Source: Rotaria sordida (taxonomy: Eukaryota > Rotifera > Eurotatoria > Philodinida > Philodinidae). From it: a stretch of 64,000 nucleotides of DNA. The notes under the pieces are model-generated. The model was not told the DNA's origin. It searched no databases and saw nothing but the letters and a program-made list of their open reading frames with translations. Below, piece after piece: positions 1 through 13,290 of the stretch. The stretch is from the NCBI GenBank assembly GCA_905250125.1, contig CAJNOL010000326.1:95870-159869 (forward strand). Direction: 5' to 3'. Numbering within the stretch: position 1 is the first letter of the stretch; each line of letters starts with the position of its first letter. The position numbers were made by a program, and so were the translations under genes.

Positions 1-622
1 TGAAAAACAAATTGGTGCACCAGCTTCATTATTTTTTAAAGTCAAATATTTAATAAAAAGAAAAAAAAATTTCTCTATCATTTTTATTTAGGCTCATTAT
101 GATTATGCACTATTAACATATTCATATCAACCTATACATAATAAATCATTATCATATAATGATCTTTATTATTATGGAAACTTTTCTTCAATAATAAATA
201 TTACATTTGATAGTATATTAGATCGTGTTCATAAACGTCTTCATTGTTGTGGTCTTATGGGTACATCTGATTTTGCTAAATTACATATACCTATTCCACC
301 ATCATGTTTTAATGATAATGGTATAGCATATGAATCATCTTGTTTATATAAATTTCGTTTAGAATCAGTATATAAAGCTCAAATATTTGCTATATGTATT
401 TATATAATGGGAATTTTAACATTAGTTTCATTTATAATTGATCTTATTTTATTACGAGAATTTTTACAAGATCAATTACTTGAACATGTTATTGAAAGAT
501 TAATAAATTTTTCGAATATAATTGAACCAATGAATGAAACAAAATCTCAACAACAATATCAATCACTTAAACCTCAAGTACAACAATATATTATTGATTA
601 TTTACTTGAAAATACTATGTAA
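1..622 (+). CDS. Tetraspanin, 3' part (5' end outside window)
   Basis: Membrane protein that organises surface complexes. Two exons are visible. The first runs from before the window to 40 (frame from base 2), followed by a 51 bp GT-AG intron at 41-91; the second is 92-622, phase 0. The large extracellular loop carries the family signature Cys-Cys-Gly at 245-253, then a P-P-S-C pair of residues and a further Cys. A hydrophobic fourth transmembrane segment follows (about 385-465, IFAICIYIMGILTLVSFIID) and then a cytoplasmic tail rich in Gln. The N-terminal three membrane segments lie upstream of base 1. The CCG motif plus following Cys and a terminal membrane helix make the family call solid; the subfamily cannot be told. 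Its last 25 bases overlap the end of the convergent gene on the other strand. Confidence 0.85.
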
Positions 623-2746
623 ATTAAATATAAACATACTCGTGTTGTATTAGATTTAAGACCACAAAGACCAAATCGATAAAGTGTAGCAAGAAATGAA
701 TGTGCTGATGAATGTCCATAACATATAGCTTGTTTAGACCAAGCAATAATACGATTACACGATAAATCATGATCATCATTTTCCTATATATATGAGTTTT
801 ATTTGGTTAAATTATGTATAAATTATCACTTACAAGAAGTTTTATTGTTAAATCAAAAAGTTTATTAGCTACATCCATTGTAGAATTCATTTTTCGTCGT
901 CGTAAAGCTCGAAAAATTCGATAACGAATATCCGTAGATGATGATGATAATGATAATTGTTGTTTCCATGTACGAATAAGAAGACATTGTCGATTAGATT
1001 TATTTAATAGAAATGGTTGAGCATTACATGTAACTATTAATTGATTTAAAAGATATGATATTAAAAACAAAATACTATATATAGATATAATAAAAAAAAC
1101 CTACATTTTTGTTGAATACGTTTATTAAAAAGTTCAAATTGTTCATAACATTGTCTAAATGAATCTAAATGACGTTTACATTCATTTGATTTTTGAATTA
1201 TAGATGGTAAATATGGCATAAATGATATATCAAGTCTTTTTGGTAACTATAATAAATAAATTAAAATAATATCAATACAATATTAAAATAAATAAATAAA
1301 TCGAACTTGTTCATAAGTAAGAGCTATTCGTCGATATATATCGATTTGACTAATAAATCCTCGAAATGACGGTGTAATATCACTACCACCAACAATAAAT
1401 GTTCCAAATTCATCATTAAAATAATAATAATTAGGAGAACTTAAATAGATAATTTTTTAATTAATTTCAAAATAAAAAAAAAAACTAAAATATTACTAGT
1501 GGTTAGCTTTGATAGGTTTATCCCATGTTTGAAGACAATTTATATAAATATTCCACTATAATATAGAATAAAATAATAAGAAAATTATAATTGAAGATTA
1601 TATTTACATGATATTCTTTAATAATCAAAGCTATTCGACACCAATCTTTTTTTGGTATTGAAGCAACAGTTTGTGCTCCTATTCCTTTTAGATCATGTAA
1701 ATATTCAAAGACATTTACTATAATTTGACCTTAAAATAAAAGAATAGTTAAATAATTAAATTGTTTCATATTGAACAAAAACAAAAATAAAAATAACCTT
1801 TTCGATTAAGAAAAATTTCTGGAGTTAAACGTGTATTATTAAATGTTAAATGTTGTAAAATAGAACAATGAATTGCAGTTGATCTATCAGAACAATATTC
1901 ATCAATATATAACCAAAATATAATTGAAAATCTATATTAATTTTAATATAAATATTATTATTATTAATTAATAAATAAATCTAATTTTACTTTGGTCGTG
2001 TTAATTGAATTTGTTGTTCTAATCGAAGACTATAATCTTGATAAGCTGGAAGAACAACATGTTTTCCATAAGTACTACCTGTAAGTACCAATGGATAATT
2101 TATAATTCGTACTACTTCTATTCAAAGACAAAAAAAAAACAATATTTATTCGATTTGATATATTTACTTCACAAATCTCACCAGGTTCCTTAAGACAAAT
2201 ACTGTTAATTGTTTTATTTATAAAAGGATTCCATCGAAATGAATAATAACTTGGTCGTTTATGTACTGGTAAAAATCTTACATTATACTCAAGTTTTTTC
2301 AAAATTTCATTTTCATTTGCTAGTCTATTTTTATACATTATAAGTTTTAATCGACCTTGTTCAATAGGCCATGATTGTAAATTTGATGTTAAATCTGAAG
2401 CATATGCTATTGAACGATGTAAATGTACACGTATATAACGAGTTTTAATACGAGTTGATCGATGACAAAGCCAATAACGACGAAAAACAGGGACATTTGT
2501 TCGATATAATGTTCTTTCAATATATATAGATAATGATATACGACGTTGTGTTAATGATGAGCATTTATATAAAATAGTTAAATAAATATTATTATTATGA
2601 AGTATTGATGGCATATATTTTATAGAAATATGATCAAGTTCATTTGATAATATTCGATCATATTCATTTGTTATTTGACATTTAATTAAATATAAGAAAC
2701 TTATTGAATAAATAAAAATGATGACGAAGTAATTTTTACTTATCAT
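598..2746 (-). CDS. SEL1L3-like membrane protein, short form
   Basis: Nine exons, read from 2746 downwards: 2182-2746, 1991-2117, 1798-1931, 1608-1729, 1497-1555, 1307-1439, 1120-1246 (end uncertain), 834-1033 (start uncertain), 598-783; about 550 residues. Residues 1-23 form a hydrophobic signal peptide. The middle is a concanavalin A/LamG-like domain with FSIIFWLYIDEYC and FIVGGSDITPSFRGFISQID, the pattern I know from SEL1L3 (protein sel-1 homolog 3). A Cys-containing helical segment follows, then one Sel1-like repeat in the last exon (IIAWSKQAICYGHSSAHSFL). Vertebrate SEL1L3 is roughly twice as long with several Sel1 repeats, so this copy is C-terminally short. The junction between exons 7 and 8 has two readings that both keep frame: a 26 bp intron (1075-1100) or an 86 bp one (1034-1119); I prefer the longer. 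A GTATGT donor-like site in the last exon could mean another exon. Role in the cell is not established. Confidence 0.75.
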
Positions 2747-3529
2747 AGTTAGAAAGAAAATGGATGATAGAATACTTTTTCACAACAAAATTAAGTTAAA
2801 AATGAATAGATACAGCTGGTGCCATGCTGCTACACATAGATAAAGAACAATAAGAACAAGGATTTTATTTATTCATTTTGCATATATAATAGAAATGAAT
2901 TTCAAATAAAAGTGCCTTGTCTATTATGCACTGTGATCAACGTAAAGAGAGCAATAGATCAAAAAAGTCACACGTATTTTTTTTTCTTATTTAACGGTTT
3001 ATTAAACAAATATTCAATAATATGTTAGAGTCTAATATTATGAATCATATTCGATTAACAACGGGATGATATAACCGTCGAATGAAGCACAAAATGAATC
3101 CTTTATTGCATTCAAACAATACACCTGTTATCCGACCATTTATACTACCATTATACTAGAAAATATCAGTCAATTTCTGTTTCGAAACATAGGACAACAC
3201 TCTATGATTCTAACCTAATATTTTACTTCTGTGATGTGATGACAGTTCAGTCTGATGATTTTCCCTCATTCACTCTGGTAGATTTCTTTTGTCCTGTGAA
3301 ATACAACATTGTTACTATTCTTTTTCATCTTCGATGAATACTTTGTTTCTGTTGAGGGACCTCACTTCCAAAAAAGTTAATTTTGTGATTTCTAACTTGT
3401 TAGATAGAGCAAAGTGTCTAATTTCGCATACACTATAGTTTATTGAGTTTGTAATGAGATTTAAGAATATTACATAGGTTTTTCTGAAACTTCCGCAGAA
3501 GAAAATAATGTTTTTTTCTCAAAATAGGA

Positions 3530-3890
3530 TTTTTGATTTTGACATTTTCGTGCGTTCCTAGATTTCTCCGCCATTTTAAACGTTAAAAAGTTGGGCTTGG
3601 CGTCAAGATGAAAACAAAAATTAGCTCTACAACTTAACAGAGCCGAATTTTTCGATTTCTTCATTAATGTTCATGGAAAACTAACTGTTCTGGATCTATA
3701 CCCCCTTGGATTTTTCATAGTTCATCAAAGAAGTTTTATAAAAACACAAGCTAAGAGAAAATCAAAAATTCAGACTGTTAAGTTGTAGCACCACATCTTG
3801 ATTACATTTTAAAATCAGTTCGACCTTTCCAGCATTTGAAATGGTGGAGAAATTTGAGATGCATGGAAATCTAAATTTTAATTCATAATC
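3530..3890. repeat. Foldback element 1 (diverged inverted repeat)
   Basis: The arms 3530-3668 and 3755-3890 are diverged reverse complements. Matching blocks include CTGTTAAGTTGTAG (right arm, about 3775-3788) against its complement at about 3626-3639, and the AAATGG-GGAGAAAT block near 3839 against its complement near 3565. The loop is about 86 bp. No coding content. Arms have drifted, so this is an old copy. Confidence 0.65.
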
Positions 3891-4311
3891 TTAAGTTAAC
3901 TCTTCGTAGACTCAATGTTCGAGCTGAAATTTTTACTGTGAGATGTTTAGCTCGAGATGTACTTCCACTGAAAATTTCATCAAGATTGGATGCTCGAAAA
4001 AAAATGCATTTTTGGGGGGACCCATTTAAGTTCAAATTATCCTTGCTATATAGATCAGTTACTGATGGATTAATCTTTGTTGTTATGTATAGAATTATTC
4101 TATAGAAATAGATTGAGATCTTCTTACTTTGAATAATGGCTGAGTGGATGACTAACATTTTATCTAATATTATTATCTATTTAATGTGAAATCTTGTTTT
4201 TTAAACAAAAATGATAATGAACGTAAAACATGATGAAAAAAAAACATCGAGTCATTATGATTTAAAATAACTGAAAAACTATGGCTAAAGGTCACTCTTC
4301 TAAAATGAAAT

Positions 4312-4960
4312 TAAGATTAAATGCATGGTAAGATAGCCCGATGTCCGATCTTTCATAGATGACATGAATCTTTTATTCGATGTCTCTTCAGAATTTTAAA
4401 TGATTTCTGTTATCATCTGCTTGAAAAAACACGTTGTTTTCAGAAAAAGCAGCAAATATTTTCCGTTTTTTTGGATCGTGACACACGCAATTTTGTCTGG
4501 GTGCTCATTATAAAAATTTAATTTTTGTTGTTTGAAAGAGCATGTCAAGATACAAATCATGACAAAGTCCTTTTTCTTTTAATTATGCATTGCTATTATT
4601 ATCTAAAAGACTCCTTTTATAATTAGGACGTCATTTTTTTTTAAGAAATTGAATTTTGCATCCCCTTTCTCCGCTTAAAAGAGTAGAACAATTTCAAAAA
4701 TAGCACTCTATCGTGACTGTCCATCCAGACATATTTTTTCAAATGAAAAAACAGATTAAATGTATAAAATGAGGGTCGACAGAGAATTTTAGGAGCGATT
4801 TTTGATCTTTGCTTGATAAGTCTCTCTCTCAGAGGTCATGTTATAAATCTTCAAATTTTTTAGCATCATCTCTCTAATATAGCCCCAACATATTCTAAAA
4901 TTTTCAGGCGATTGAAGTGCGTATCTGGCGCGAAATTGGTTTTTTTGATGAAAGGGAGAG
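4312..4960 (+). repeat. Dispersed repeat family A, copy 1
   Basis: Colinear but diverged match to 7116-7728 in the nuclear receptor intron. Shared landmarks in order: AAATGCATGG-AAGATAG at the start, CTCAGAATTTT-ATGATTTCT, TTTGTTGTTTGAAAGA, CAGAGAATTTT, and a final AATAT--CC-AA-ATATTCT-AAAATT block. No open frame of note. Probably a non-autonomous transposon relic; ends are approximate. Confidence 0.6.
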
Positions 4961-6217
4961 ATGGCTTTAAATAGCAAATTCTAAATAAATTATTCCGTGT
5001 GGTTTGATTGACAGTTCGATGGTGTTTTGATAAGCTATCATCTATTTTTAATAAATGATTTACTGAGTCAATTTGAACAAAAAATTATTAGTTAAAAATG
5101 TCATACTTGATGAGAATGATTTGACGTATATCTTGTTTCTTTTTTAAATACAAATATACGAGTTAGATAAAATAATAAAAATTTTATACTACTAAAAAGA
5201 GTTAAATTCGAAGAAGCATTGTATTTATATATCATTTTAATTCCCGGAAATGATTTACTTGTTAAGTTATCAATTTTATTTATCTACTACTTTCATTAAG
5301 TGCTTGTATAACTACATACAACGATATCTATATCTGTATCTGATCAGCATAAGATTGGCCGAATGAATCGACATATGATAAATATTAATTATGGGCAGAA
5401 CAGAACTAAAGGTTCACTATTCGCCTATAATTCAAAGTTATTTTTATTCGCTATCAAAGTGACTCTATGAGATTTCAAAAATAAAATAATAGGCTTCAAT
5501 AGTTTATTATTTTTTTTTCGCTTCTGTTGAATTCTATATCATTTTTTTTTCTATAAAAGATTTTCAAGGTTGTATATAAGCATAAAAAATACAAAATGAG
5601 AGAAAGTGTCATCATAAATCTTGTTATGAGATAGGAAAATTAAATTATTCTGTCTTCCATCTCATAGTCGATTATTTTAATTTTAAGTTGAATATTCTGA
5701 ATTTTTTAGTTTCATATTGATAATTCCAACAATCATAATCAATTGTTTACTTTCGTTTAATTTGTGTGTAGAGTAAAATATAATAGATTTTTACTAATGA
5801 CTATTCGAATCAATATTATATTAGATATTAAAACATTCCCAAAAGTTTTTATTTCTATAAAAAATACAAGCTATTTCAAATTTTATGAAGAAAGACAGGA
5901 ATAACTTTCAAATCTAAAGAAATTGATGATTATACTTTCTATTTCGATATGGTAATTGATTATCTTATATAACGATCTAACAAAATATATATTTCACATA
6001 ATTTCTTGATTATCTTTTTTCTTGTCTTTTGTATGAACATATTTACATTCTTTAGCATATTAATTTTTCAATAAAAACTTCAAATTTGTTTGTTTGTTTG
6101 TTTTCTTTTTTTTCCTAGATCGTTAAAAATAAATCTGTTTATACACATATACATATATATATATAAAGATTCATTTTTATTGAAAAAATATTCATGCTTT
6201 GTATCGCAAGAACATGG

Positions 6218-8534
6218 CTAGAAATTCATATTCATCTGCATAAGTTGAATAAGTTGTCCATGATCATCTCTATTTTGTATTATTTCAATCATTTCAGCTT
6301 CAATTATTTGTCTATGAAGAAAATTTTGTATAAATCTGACTGAAAATATTATAGCATCATTATAACCTAAACGATATATCATATATTTCCATAATATTGT
6401 TAAACAATAATTTTGACTTAAAAGAAGATTTTTTGGTACAGGATCAAAATCATTTGAATTATATTGTTTTTTTACAATTAATGGTGATATTCGTGATGAT
6501 AATGCAAGTACAATAACAAATTGTTTCATTATAAGTGGATCATTTGGTGAAAGTGTTTGAAATGTATTTAAAATTTTTTCCAAACGATAAATAATTACTT
6601 CAGAAAAAACAGATTCAATTACTAATTGATCATATTCCCATGGAAAATTTTCTAATATTTTTAATTTCATTAATTCACTTGCATTTACTGATGCTAAACA
6701 TGAAAAATTATCTTTAATATAATGATAATGATTTTCTAATGATAATTGAAGTATACCAAGTTGAAGAATATGTTTAATAAATGAAGCAATAATAAAAGTA
6801 TATTTATATTTAAGATCAACTATACGTTGTAATTTAAGACGTGATCGATATGGTTGTTTAGGTGGTATAAGTGGAATTGTTTTATGAGACTCGATAAATT
6901 TTTGAATACAATGTTGTTCATAAGATGTTCGAATATTTGTTAAGAAATTCCAATCATCAAATGAAAGAGATAATTGATCATGTTCAGATAATAAATCGAT
7001 CTAAATAATAAATAAAAAGATTCTTTAAAATGAGATTTTTTGTTTTATTAATTAAGGCTCTCCGATCTTCCACTCAAAAAAAAAATCAATTTTCATCAGA
7101 AAAAATCGTTATAAAGATAAATGCATGGGAAGATAGTCTGAGCTTTGATCTTTTATATTCTTTTTAATTTGGCATCGCCTTCTTTCTCAGAATTTTTGAT
7201 GATTTCTATTCTCAGAAAAATAGGAAAATAGTTTTCGTTTTTTCTTTGTTTACAATTTTTGATCCCACATCTCAGAATTGTCTGAGAAGCTTTAATGTAA
7301 TCAATTGCTTTGTTTTTTTGTTGTTGTTTGAAAGAATATGCGAAGTTGCAGTGTCTAGTAGAACCCTTTTTTATTATTACATAGAAAACCACTTTTATAA
7401 ATGCATGACCATTTCTTGAGAATTTTTCAAGGTATTGAACTTGTCAACCTTTTTTCTACACATAAAAAGTAAGAGTTCAAAAAAATAATGTTTTGACATG
7501 CAATTTCAAACAGGAAAAAAAATTAATTTTATAGAATAAAGGTTCGCAGAGAATTTTGCATTGCCAAATGACCTATTTTTCGCCCTTGTTTGTTGAATAT
7601 CTCTCGAAAACATTATGATATAACGTTGAAAATTTTAACATAGCTTATCCACTAGAATCCCAATATATCCTGAAAATTGCATGTGTTTTAAATGCACCCG
7701 ATCTAAGATGGATTTTTGAGAGACGAAACTTAACTTACCACCGTTGTTGATCTTAATGATTGATATTGTAATCTATTTGTTATTGCTGCAGATGAAGCAT
7801 GACTAATTGCAACTAAACTACGAATGAGTTCTTTTTTCATGCCTTGTTGAAAACATTTTTTAAGACGACAAGCTGAACAATGTCGTCTTGTTGTTGATGT
7901 TATTTCACATGAACCTGATATTCGACATGTAAAAATAAGCTTAAAAAGAAATACATAAATAAGATTTTATTATGAATAAATTAAAATAAATATTTTTAAC
8001 ACATTACATGATCATTATAAGCATTCCGACGAAAAAATGCTAAAAGAAACCAAATTAATTATAATCAATTTTTTTTATAAATTATTTTTAGAACAATTTT
8101 GCACTTTACTTTACTCTATATTTTTTAAGGGCATATGTAAAAAAAAAACACATATAAAATACTACGTCGTTTCTAAATATATAGCTTTCTAATTCAGTAT
8201 AGCATATCGTTTAGCAATAAAGACAATACAATACAAAACAAAAACTTGTTTTTCTTTTTCTTTAACAACTATATATACGTATATTCAAAAATAAGAAGAA
8301 TAAAAATAAAAAAAAGAAGCCTAAATATCAATACCTTTGCATGATAAACATGTCATTGCATCAAAATTTCTTCCTAGAATCCATGGCAAAAATACATGTA
8401 AGATTATAAGACAATAACAAAAACAGAAATATTATACCAATAGCTAGAGCACCACAAACAGCACATAAAGCACGTGAATGGACTAGTTGACATGTAGTAA
8501 CATCGTTGGTTGTTTGTAATGGGTCACTTTCCAT
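6218..8534 (-). CDS. Nuclear hormone receptor, 383 aa
   Basis: Ligand-type transcription factor acting in the nucleus. Five exons from 8534 down: 8438-8534, 8335-8373, 8008-8039, 7739-7939, 6218-7000; phases add up exactly. The DNA-binding domain is complete: zinc finger 1 uses Cys24, 27, 41, 44; finger 2 uses Cys61, 67, 77, 80 with the usual C-x5-C-x9-C-x2-C spacing, followed by RLKKCFQQGMKKELIRS. The P-box region reads C-L-S-C-K-A-F-F-R-R, not the classic C-E-G-C-K-G, like the divergent expanded receptors of some invertebrates. Residues about 124-383 are an all-helical ligand-binding-like domain with little clear similarity; no obvious AF-2 activation helix at the C-terminus. The domain is split by three short introns, while the hinge carries a 738 bp intron holding a repeat. 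DNA target and ligand are unknown. Confidence 0.9.
7116..7728 (+). repeat. Dispersed repeat family A, copy 2, inside receptor intron
   Basis: Lies within the 738 bp intron (7001-7738) of the nuclear receptor gene and aligns colinearly with 4312-4960. The other introns of this gene are 61-69 bp, except one of 295 bp between the exons at 8039 and 8335, so this copy accounts for most of the extra length. It begins with AAATGCATGGGAAGATAG and has no meaningful coding capacity. Confidence 0.6.
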
Positions 8535-11500
8535 GTAACGTTTTAATAAAATGATTGTTTCTTTTTTTGATACAAGACGTTTTTCTTTTTTTTATCTTCC
8601 TGTCTAATTCAGTAAATGCACTCGCAATGCACTGAAAAGGGTACATGGTCGATAACAGATTTTTCTCTTTCTTTTTCTTCTCTTTCTGTTTCTTCACAAA
8701 TCTCCATTTCTTTTGATATGTTGTCTTGCAAACTAGTAAATGGTAGTTACTTTTTTCTTTTCTTTTCTTTTCATTTTATATATGACCTTGCGTAGCTGAA
8801 CTTAATAAATATTGATAATAATAATAGTAATAAAAAAGAAAAACAACACTTTCTAATTCTTCATAAAAACTTAAAATTATTTATATATTCTTCGAGGATT
8901 GAATTGAAAAATAATGAATTTAGAATAAACAATAAAACATATTCAAATATATTTTCTACTAATATTGCAAAAATTTAAAGTAATCTAGTTCATTTTTGAC
9001 AGTAAAACTACATGACATGTATTATTGTCATTTTATTATATTAATGAATCTATATTTAGAAACTTATTATTAGTTGCATTCAATTCATCTATCATTAATA
9101 TCCATTTTGCTTATAAATAAAAAAAAATGACTAGTCTACGAATTCTAATAAATGTTAATTATATTGAAAACACATTTTTTTCATTCGAAATGAGATTATA
9201 GATAGAGATTTAGAAAATTGTTGTTAATTTTCGAAGAGATTCTATAGAAATAAATAAAGAAAGAAAAAATTATTCGAAAATTTATACTTGTTCGGACATG
9301 AAATTTTCTTTTTCAAAATATTTACTCCTACAATTTCAAATAAGCGAACTGCATGAAACCAATAGTCACATTTGTGTGAATTTTTTTTTATTTACAATTA
9401 CAGCCTATCGTAAATGTAAATGTTGCCATGCTCAGTGCACTATTCATGATTGAGTGTAATGACAAATTTTGCAGTTATTTACGAGTCGAAAAGTCAAAAG
9501 AGGAAAACTCTTTTTGAAAATTCTCTATATAATAATTTAAAGAATAGTTCATTTATTACAATGTTTTATTTAGATTTTCACTTCTGGAAAAGTGATTTAA
9601 ACCTTCAGAAGGATAAATATCTATTTTTTCGAGCATAGATACATAGTTATAATAATCATAAACTCAGAAAGAACCTATCCAATCTTCAGATAGATAATGC
9701 CTTTTCGAATTCTTCATTGAATAAAACACTGATTTGTTGAGTAAAAATAAATAATAATTAATAAAAAAAATTATGACACATTACATAAATAAAAATTTTA
9801 AATTTCATTTTGTTGCAGTTTTATGATGAATTAAACTATTTTAATTAAATAGGAAAAAGGAAAAAAAATAGCAGATGTGATGTGTTTTGGTTAAGGATAC
9901 TGCCCCTTTTCCGGGATTTCTGAAGAACGACTCATCAGAAAAAATTATCATAGACTCAAAACTTCCGGATGCTGTTTTCTATGCGATATTGGGATCACAA
10001 TGACTTCGATTTTCGCCCTCCTTTCTCCAAACGGCTATGTTTGATCGAGCAGAAAATTTTTTATAAATACTAGATACTGTTTTGGGTGGATATTCTTTTT
10101 TATTTTCTTTTTAGTTTTTGTTCTTTGAATAAATAACATATCGTTACGAATGTCCGTGTCAGGTGCCGGCATATTAAAAAATTCTTTTTTCGTTCGATTA
10201 AATATGATTTTATAGAATTTCGTTGAAAATATTTTTTTCTGACTGAATGTACAAAACTGAGAATAGAAATGTTATTCGATTAGACATAAAGTTCATCGAG
10301 TTGAGAAAGTTTTCTCTGGTATAGATAAACGCAACATACTTCATAACATCCACAACACTAAGTATTTTTGTGAGTCTATCTCAACTTTTGTAATATGAGA
10401 TACGATCAAGAATCTTATGTTATTAGAGTCGTTTGATTGTAAGCTTTTAACATATTCATATAATGTTCAGACTTTGTTTTCTTATTAACACAATTGACAT
10501 TTTTCTAGTTATGACACAGTAAAAAGAAAGAAACTTATCAAAATATTGCTTTTAGTGAGCAGGTTCTATTATTATATCTTAATGTCAGAGAGACATAAAT
10601 GCTATTTTTAGAATTAACAAACACGTACTACGTCTAACCAAATATTTTGTAATGAAAGATATTTTTTCCCACAAAAGAAAGATGTGTTGTTCTTCAGTAA
10701 TGTCTTTTTTTTATCAAGTTTTGCTTATGATCTCCAGAGATACATTTGTTATAAAAAATATATTTTATCAAACATAGTACGTTTTTCTTAATTCCGGAAA
10801 TGGCATTTGTATAGCCCTAAAACGTAAAGCTATAATAATAGAAACTTCTGGTTTCTTGATAAGTTTTCTCATTTTTCCTGTGTCATAATCAGAAAACTGT
10901 CAGTTGTGTCAGCAAGAAAACAAAATCTAACGACTATATAAATACGTTAAGAGCTTGCAATCGAGCGATTATAACAACATACGACACTTGATCTTATCTC
11001 TGCTACACAAATGGAGAGAGAGAGAGGCTTAGTAGCAATAAATACCATGACGTACGTTAGGATTATCTATAACAAACAAAGTATTCTTAACTCGATGAAC
11101 TCTAAATCTAATAGAAGAAGATTTTTCCTATGTTGAATCAAAATAAAATGTTTTTCAAAGAATTGTATCGAATAAATAGAATTGAAATCACATGATTTCT
11201 ATAGAAAAAAGTGAAGTCATAATTATTTATACTACTTTATTAATCGTTTGAATTCTTTAAAGTTTGTCTCAGTTAACCAGGAATCATATCGACATGTAAA
11301 CTAAATATTTGTGACTAGCTAGTCGATTTCTATCAAACTACATTTAATCGAACGACAAAAAAAAGAAAATTTCATTCGAATTTTTTACATTCCTACACCT
11401 GAACTTTGCTAATAAAAATGAGATACTTGCGAATATTTATTATTTAGTATCATTATATAGAAATTTTGTTAATATTCTTCTATTACAAAAAAAATCTAAA

Positions 11501-13083
11501 AGTTATACGATGGAGTAATTGATCCATTGCAAGATATTCGTTTTTTATAAATACATCTGCTTGAGTTATTTTGTTTGTCAAATGATAGGCCACGAAGAAT
11601 ATGATATATTTAGAATTTGATAGATTCACTTTTGGAAGACACAACAGAAAAACATCAACATTTTCAAACTCATCCATTGAAACCAATATAGCTGATCTAA
11701 CGACTTTATTTCGATAATATTAAAATGAATAAATAACAATTTTTAAAAAGATACCAAAAATATAGAAAAAATAAAAAATGTACTTTTGTACATTTTCTTG
11801 CACACAGTTGAAAGTTTAATAGTATTTTGAGTATATTACGCATTTAAAAACCTAGAGTAAAAAATCTAGATCATATTTATGTCATGTCTACTTAGTTGAA
11901 AAGAGAATATTAATTCTTCTAGTTGACAGATATGAATGTCTTTTTTCTAGCATAGAAATTATTATTCTTCTCTCATATCTTAAGTTCAGTACAATTTAAT
12001 CTATGAACTATTTAAAAACAAATACAATAATCTATAAAAGAAATTCATAAATCAAGTACCTTGAATATATTATTCAGGGTATAAAATTATTTGAAACAAT
12101 ATTAAAAAAAAATAATAGCATTTGATTGAATAGCATCCTTAATTGATTACAAAAAGAAAAAAAACAATGACACATTTTAATAAATTAACAAAAACAATTT
12201 TCCACACGAAAACACTTATGTATAAGACTTAAAATAAAAGTGTGTTACGAAAGTACATTGTTTTATTTTCTAAGAACTAAATACTTTATCACTTCACTAT
12301 TCAGTTACTTTCAATTTTGCACTCAATGGTATAGTAAATAATAAGCGTCGCAAAATGATAAGCATGTTTACACATCCTTGTTTCAGATTACTTGAAGTTT
12401 AATAAAAACAAAAATGCAAACATTATTTCATTATATTAAATATATTCATGTTGAGAAAAGAATAATAATTTCATCAGGAATTTTACCTTTACATGTATTA
12501 TCACAAGAAGAATGTATTATCGAGTATATACCAATAGACCCCGACATCGTATAAATATATACGTTTGTAATTTTTTATGTATGTTACGATATACTGATAT
12601 TTTTCTTTGATAAATATTATTTATATTTCAAGAAAAATTAATAATAGATGATAAATGAATTTGTTTTGTTTGTACTCTAGATTTATTATCTAAATATTTA
12701 AATCTATAACGTTATTCGTTGAATGCAACAACACATCTGATTGACTCTCTATACGACTTAAAATATTAGAAATTTTTCTAAAGATACTGTGAGAATATTT
12801 CTATCATAAAAAGAAAACATGCATCGTTAGACTGAGAGTAAATTAATGTAATGTTTTTGTTATAAGACAATAAAAACAAAAAGATGTCTAAAAGTGGTAA
12901 GATTATAAATAGGTATTGCTATTTTCTTATAAATGATTGCGGTTCATTTTTAACAGAAAGTCATTTCTCATGAAATGAATGATTTATTCTTAATAATGAT
13001 ATTCATTTTCATGATACTCAACTATTTATATGAATATATATATATACAGACAAAATCAGTTTGTTAAGTCATGTACGTATATC

Positions 13084-13290
13084 TTGGTTGCTGAAAGATA
13101 AGCGTAACATATGTTACAGTAAGTGAAACTTTACATATGACATTTAATGCCACATAGATACAAAAGAACATTTTTGATAACAGATTATCACGTTAATGTA
13201 AACATGTTCGCTTTATAGACATTACTCAGTGTCGCTGACGGCGAAAAATAAATTAATACAATCCTATACAAAATAATCATCAATAAAAGT
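13084..13290 (-). pseudogene. Decayed fragment of the neighbouring orphan GPCR
   Basis: Aligns base by base, same orientation, with about 15305-15530 of the intact GPCR at 15080-16054, covering the third intracellular loop and sixth membrane segment. Read on the minus strand, the fragment still shows RDNLLSKMFFCIYVA where the intact gene has RDNQLLKMLFLYVA, but it has a stop (TAA, 13193-13195) in place of a Gln codon, a 3-base insertion and a ruined Arg run. No start or flanking membrane segments survive. A relic of a local duplication. Confidence 0.75.

Larger units (their letters stand above)
2747..6217. other. Intergenic, repeat-bearing
   Basis: No coding region I can support in 3.5 kb; short open frames here have no recognisable motif. 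It contains a foldback element (about 3530-3890) and one copy of a diverged dispersed repeat (about 4312-4960), listed separately. The rest is plain AT-rich sequence with a short TA tract near 6150. Confidence 0.7.

Noticed and set aside
1075..1100. A 26 bp intron in the SEL1L3-like gene
   Set aside because: It keeps frame but is shorter than any other intron here; an 86 bp alternative also keeps frame.
9890..10060. Less AT-rich patch as a possible gene or repeat
   Set aside because: No coding motif and no second copy found in the window.
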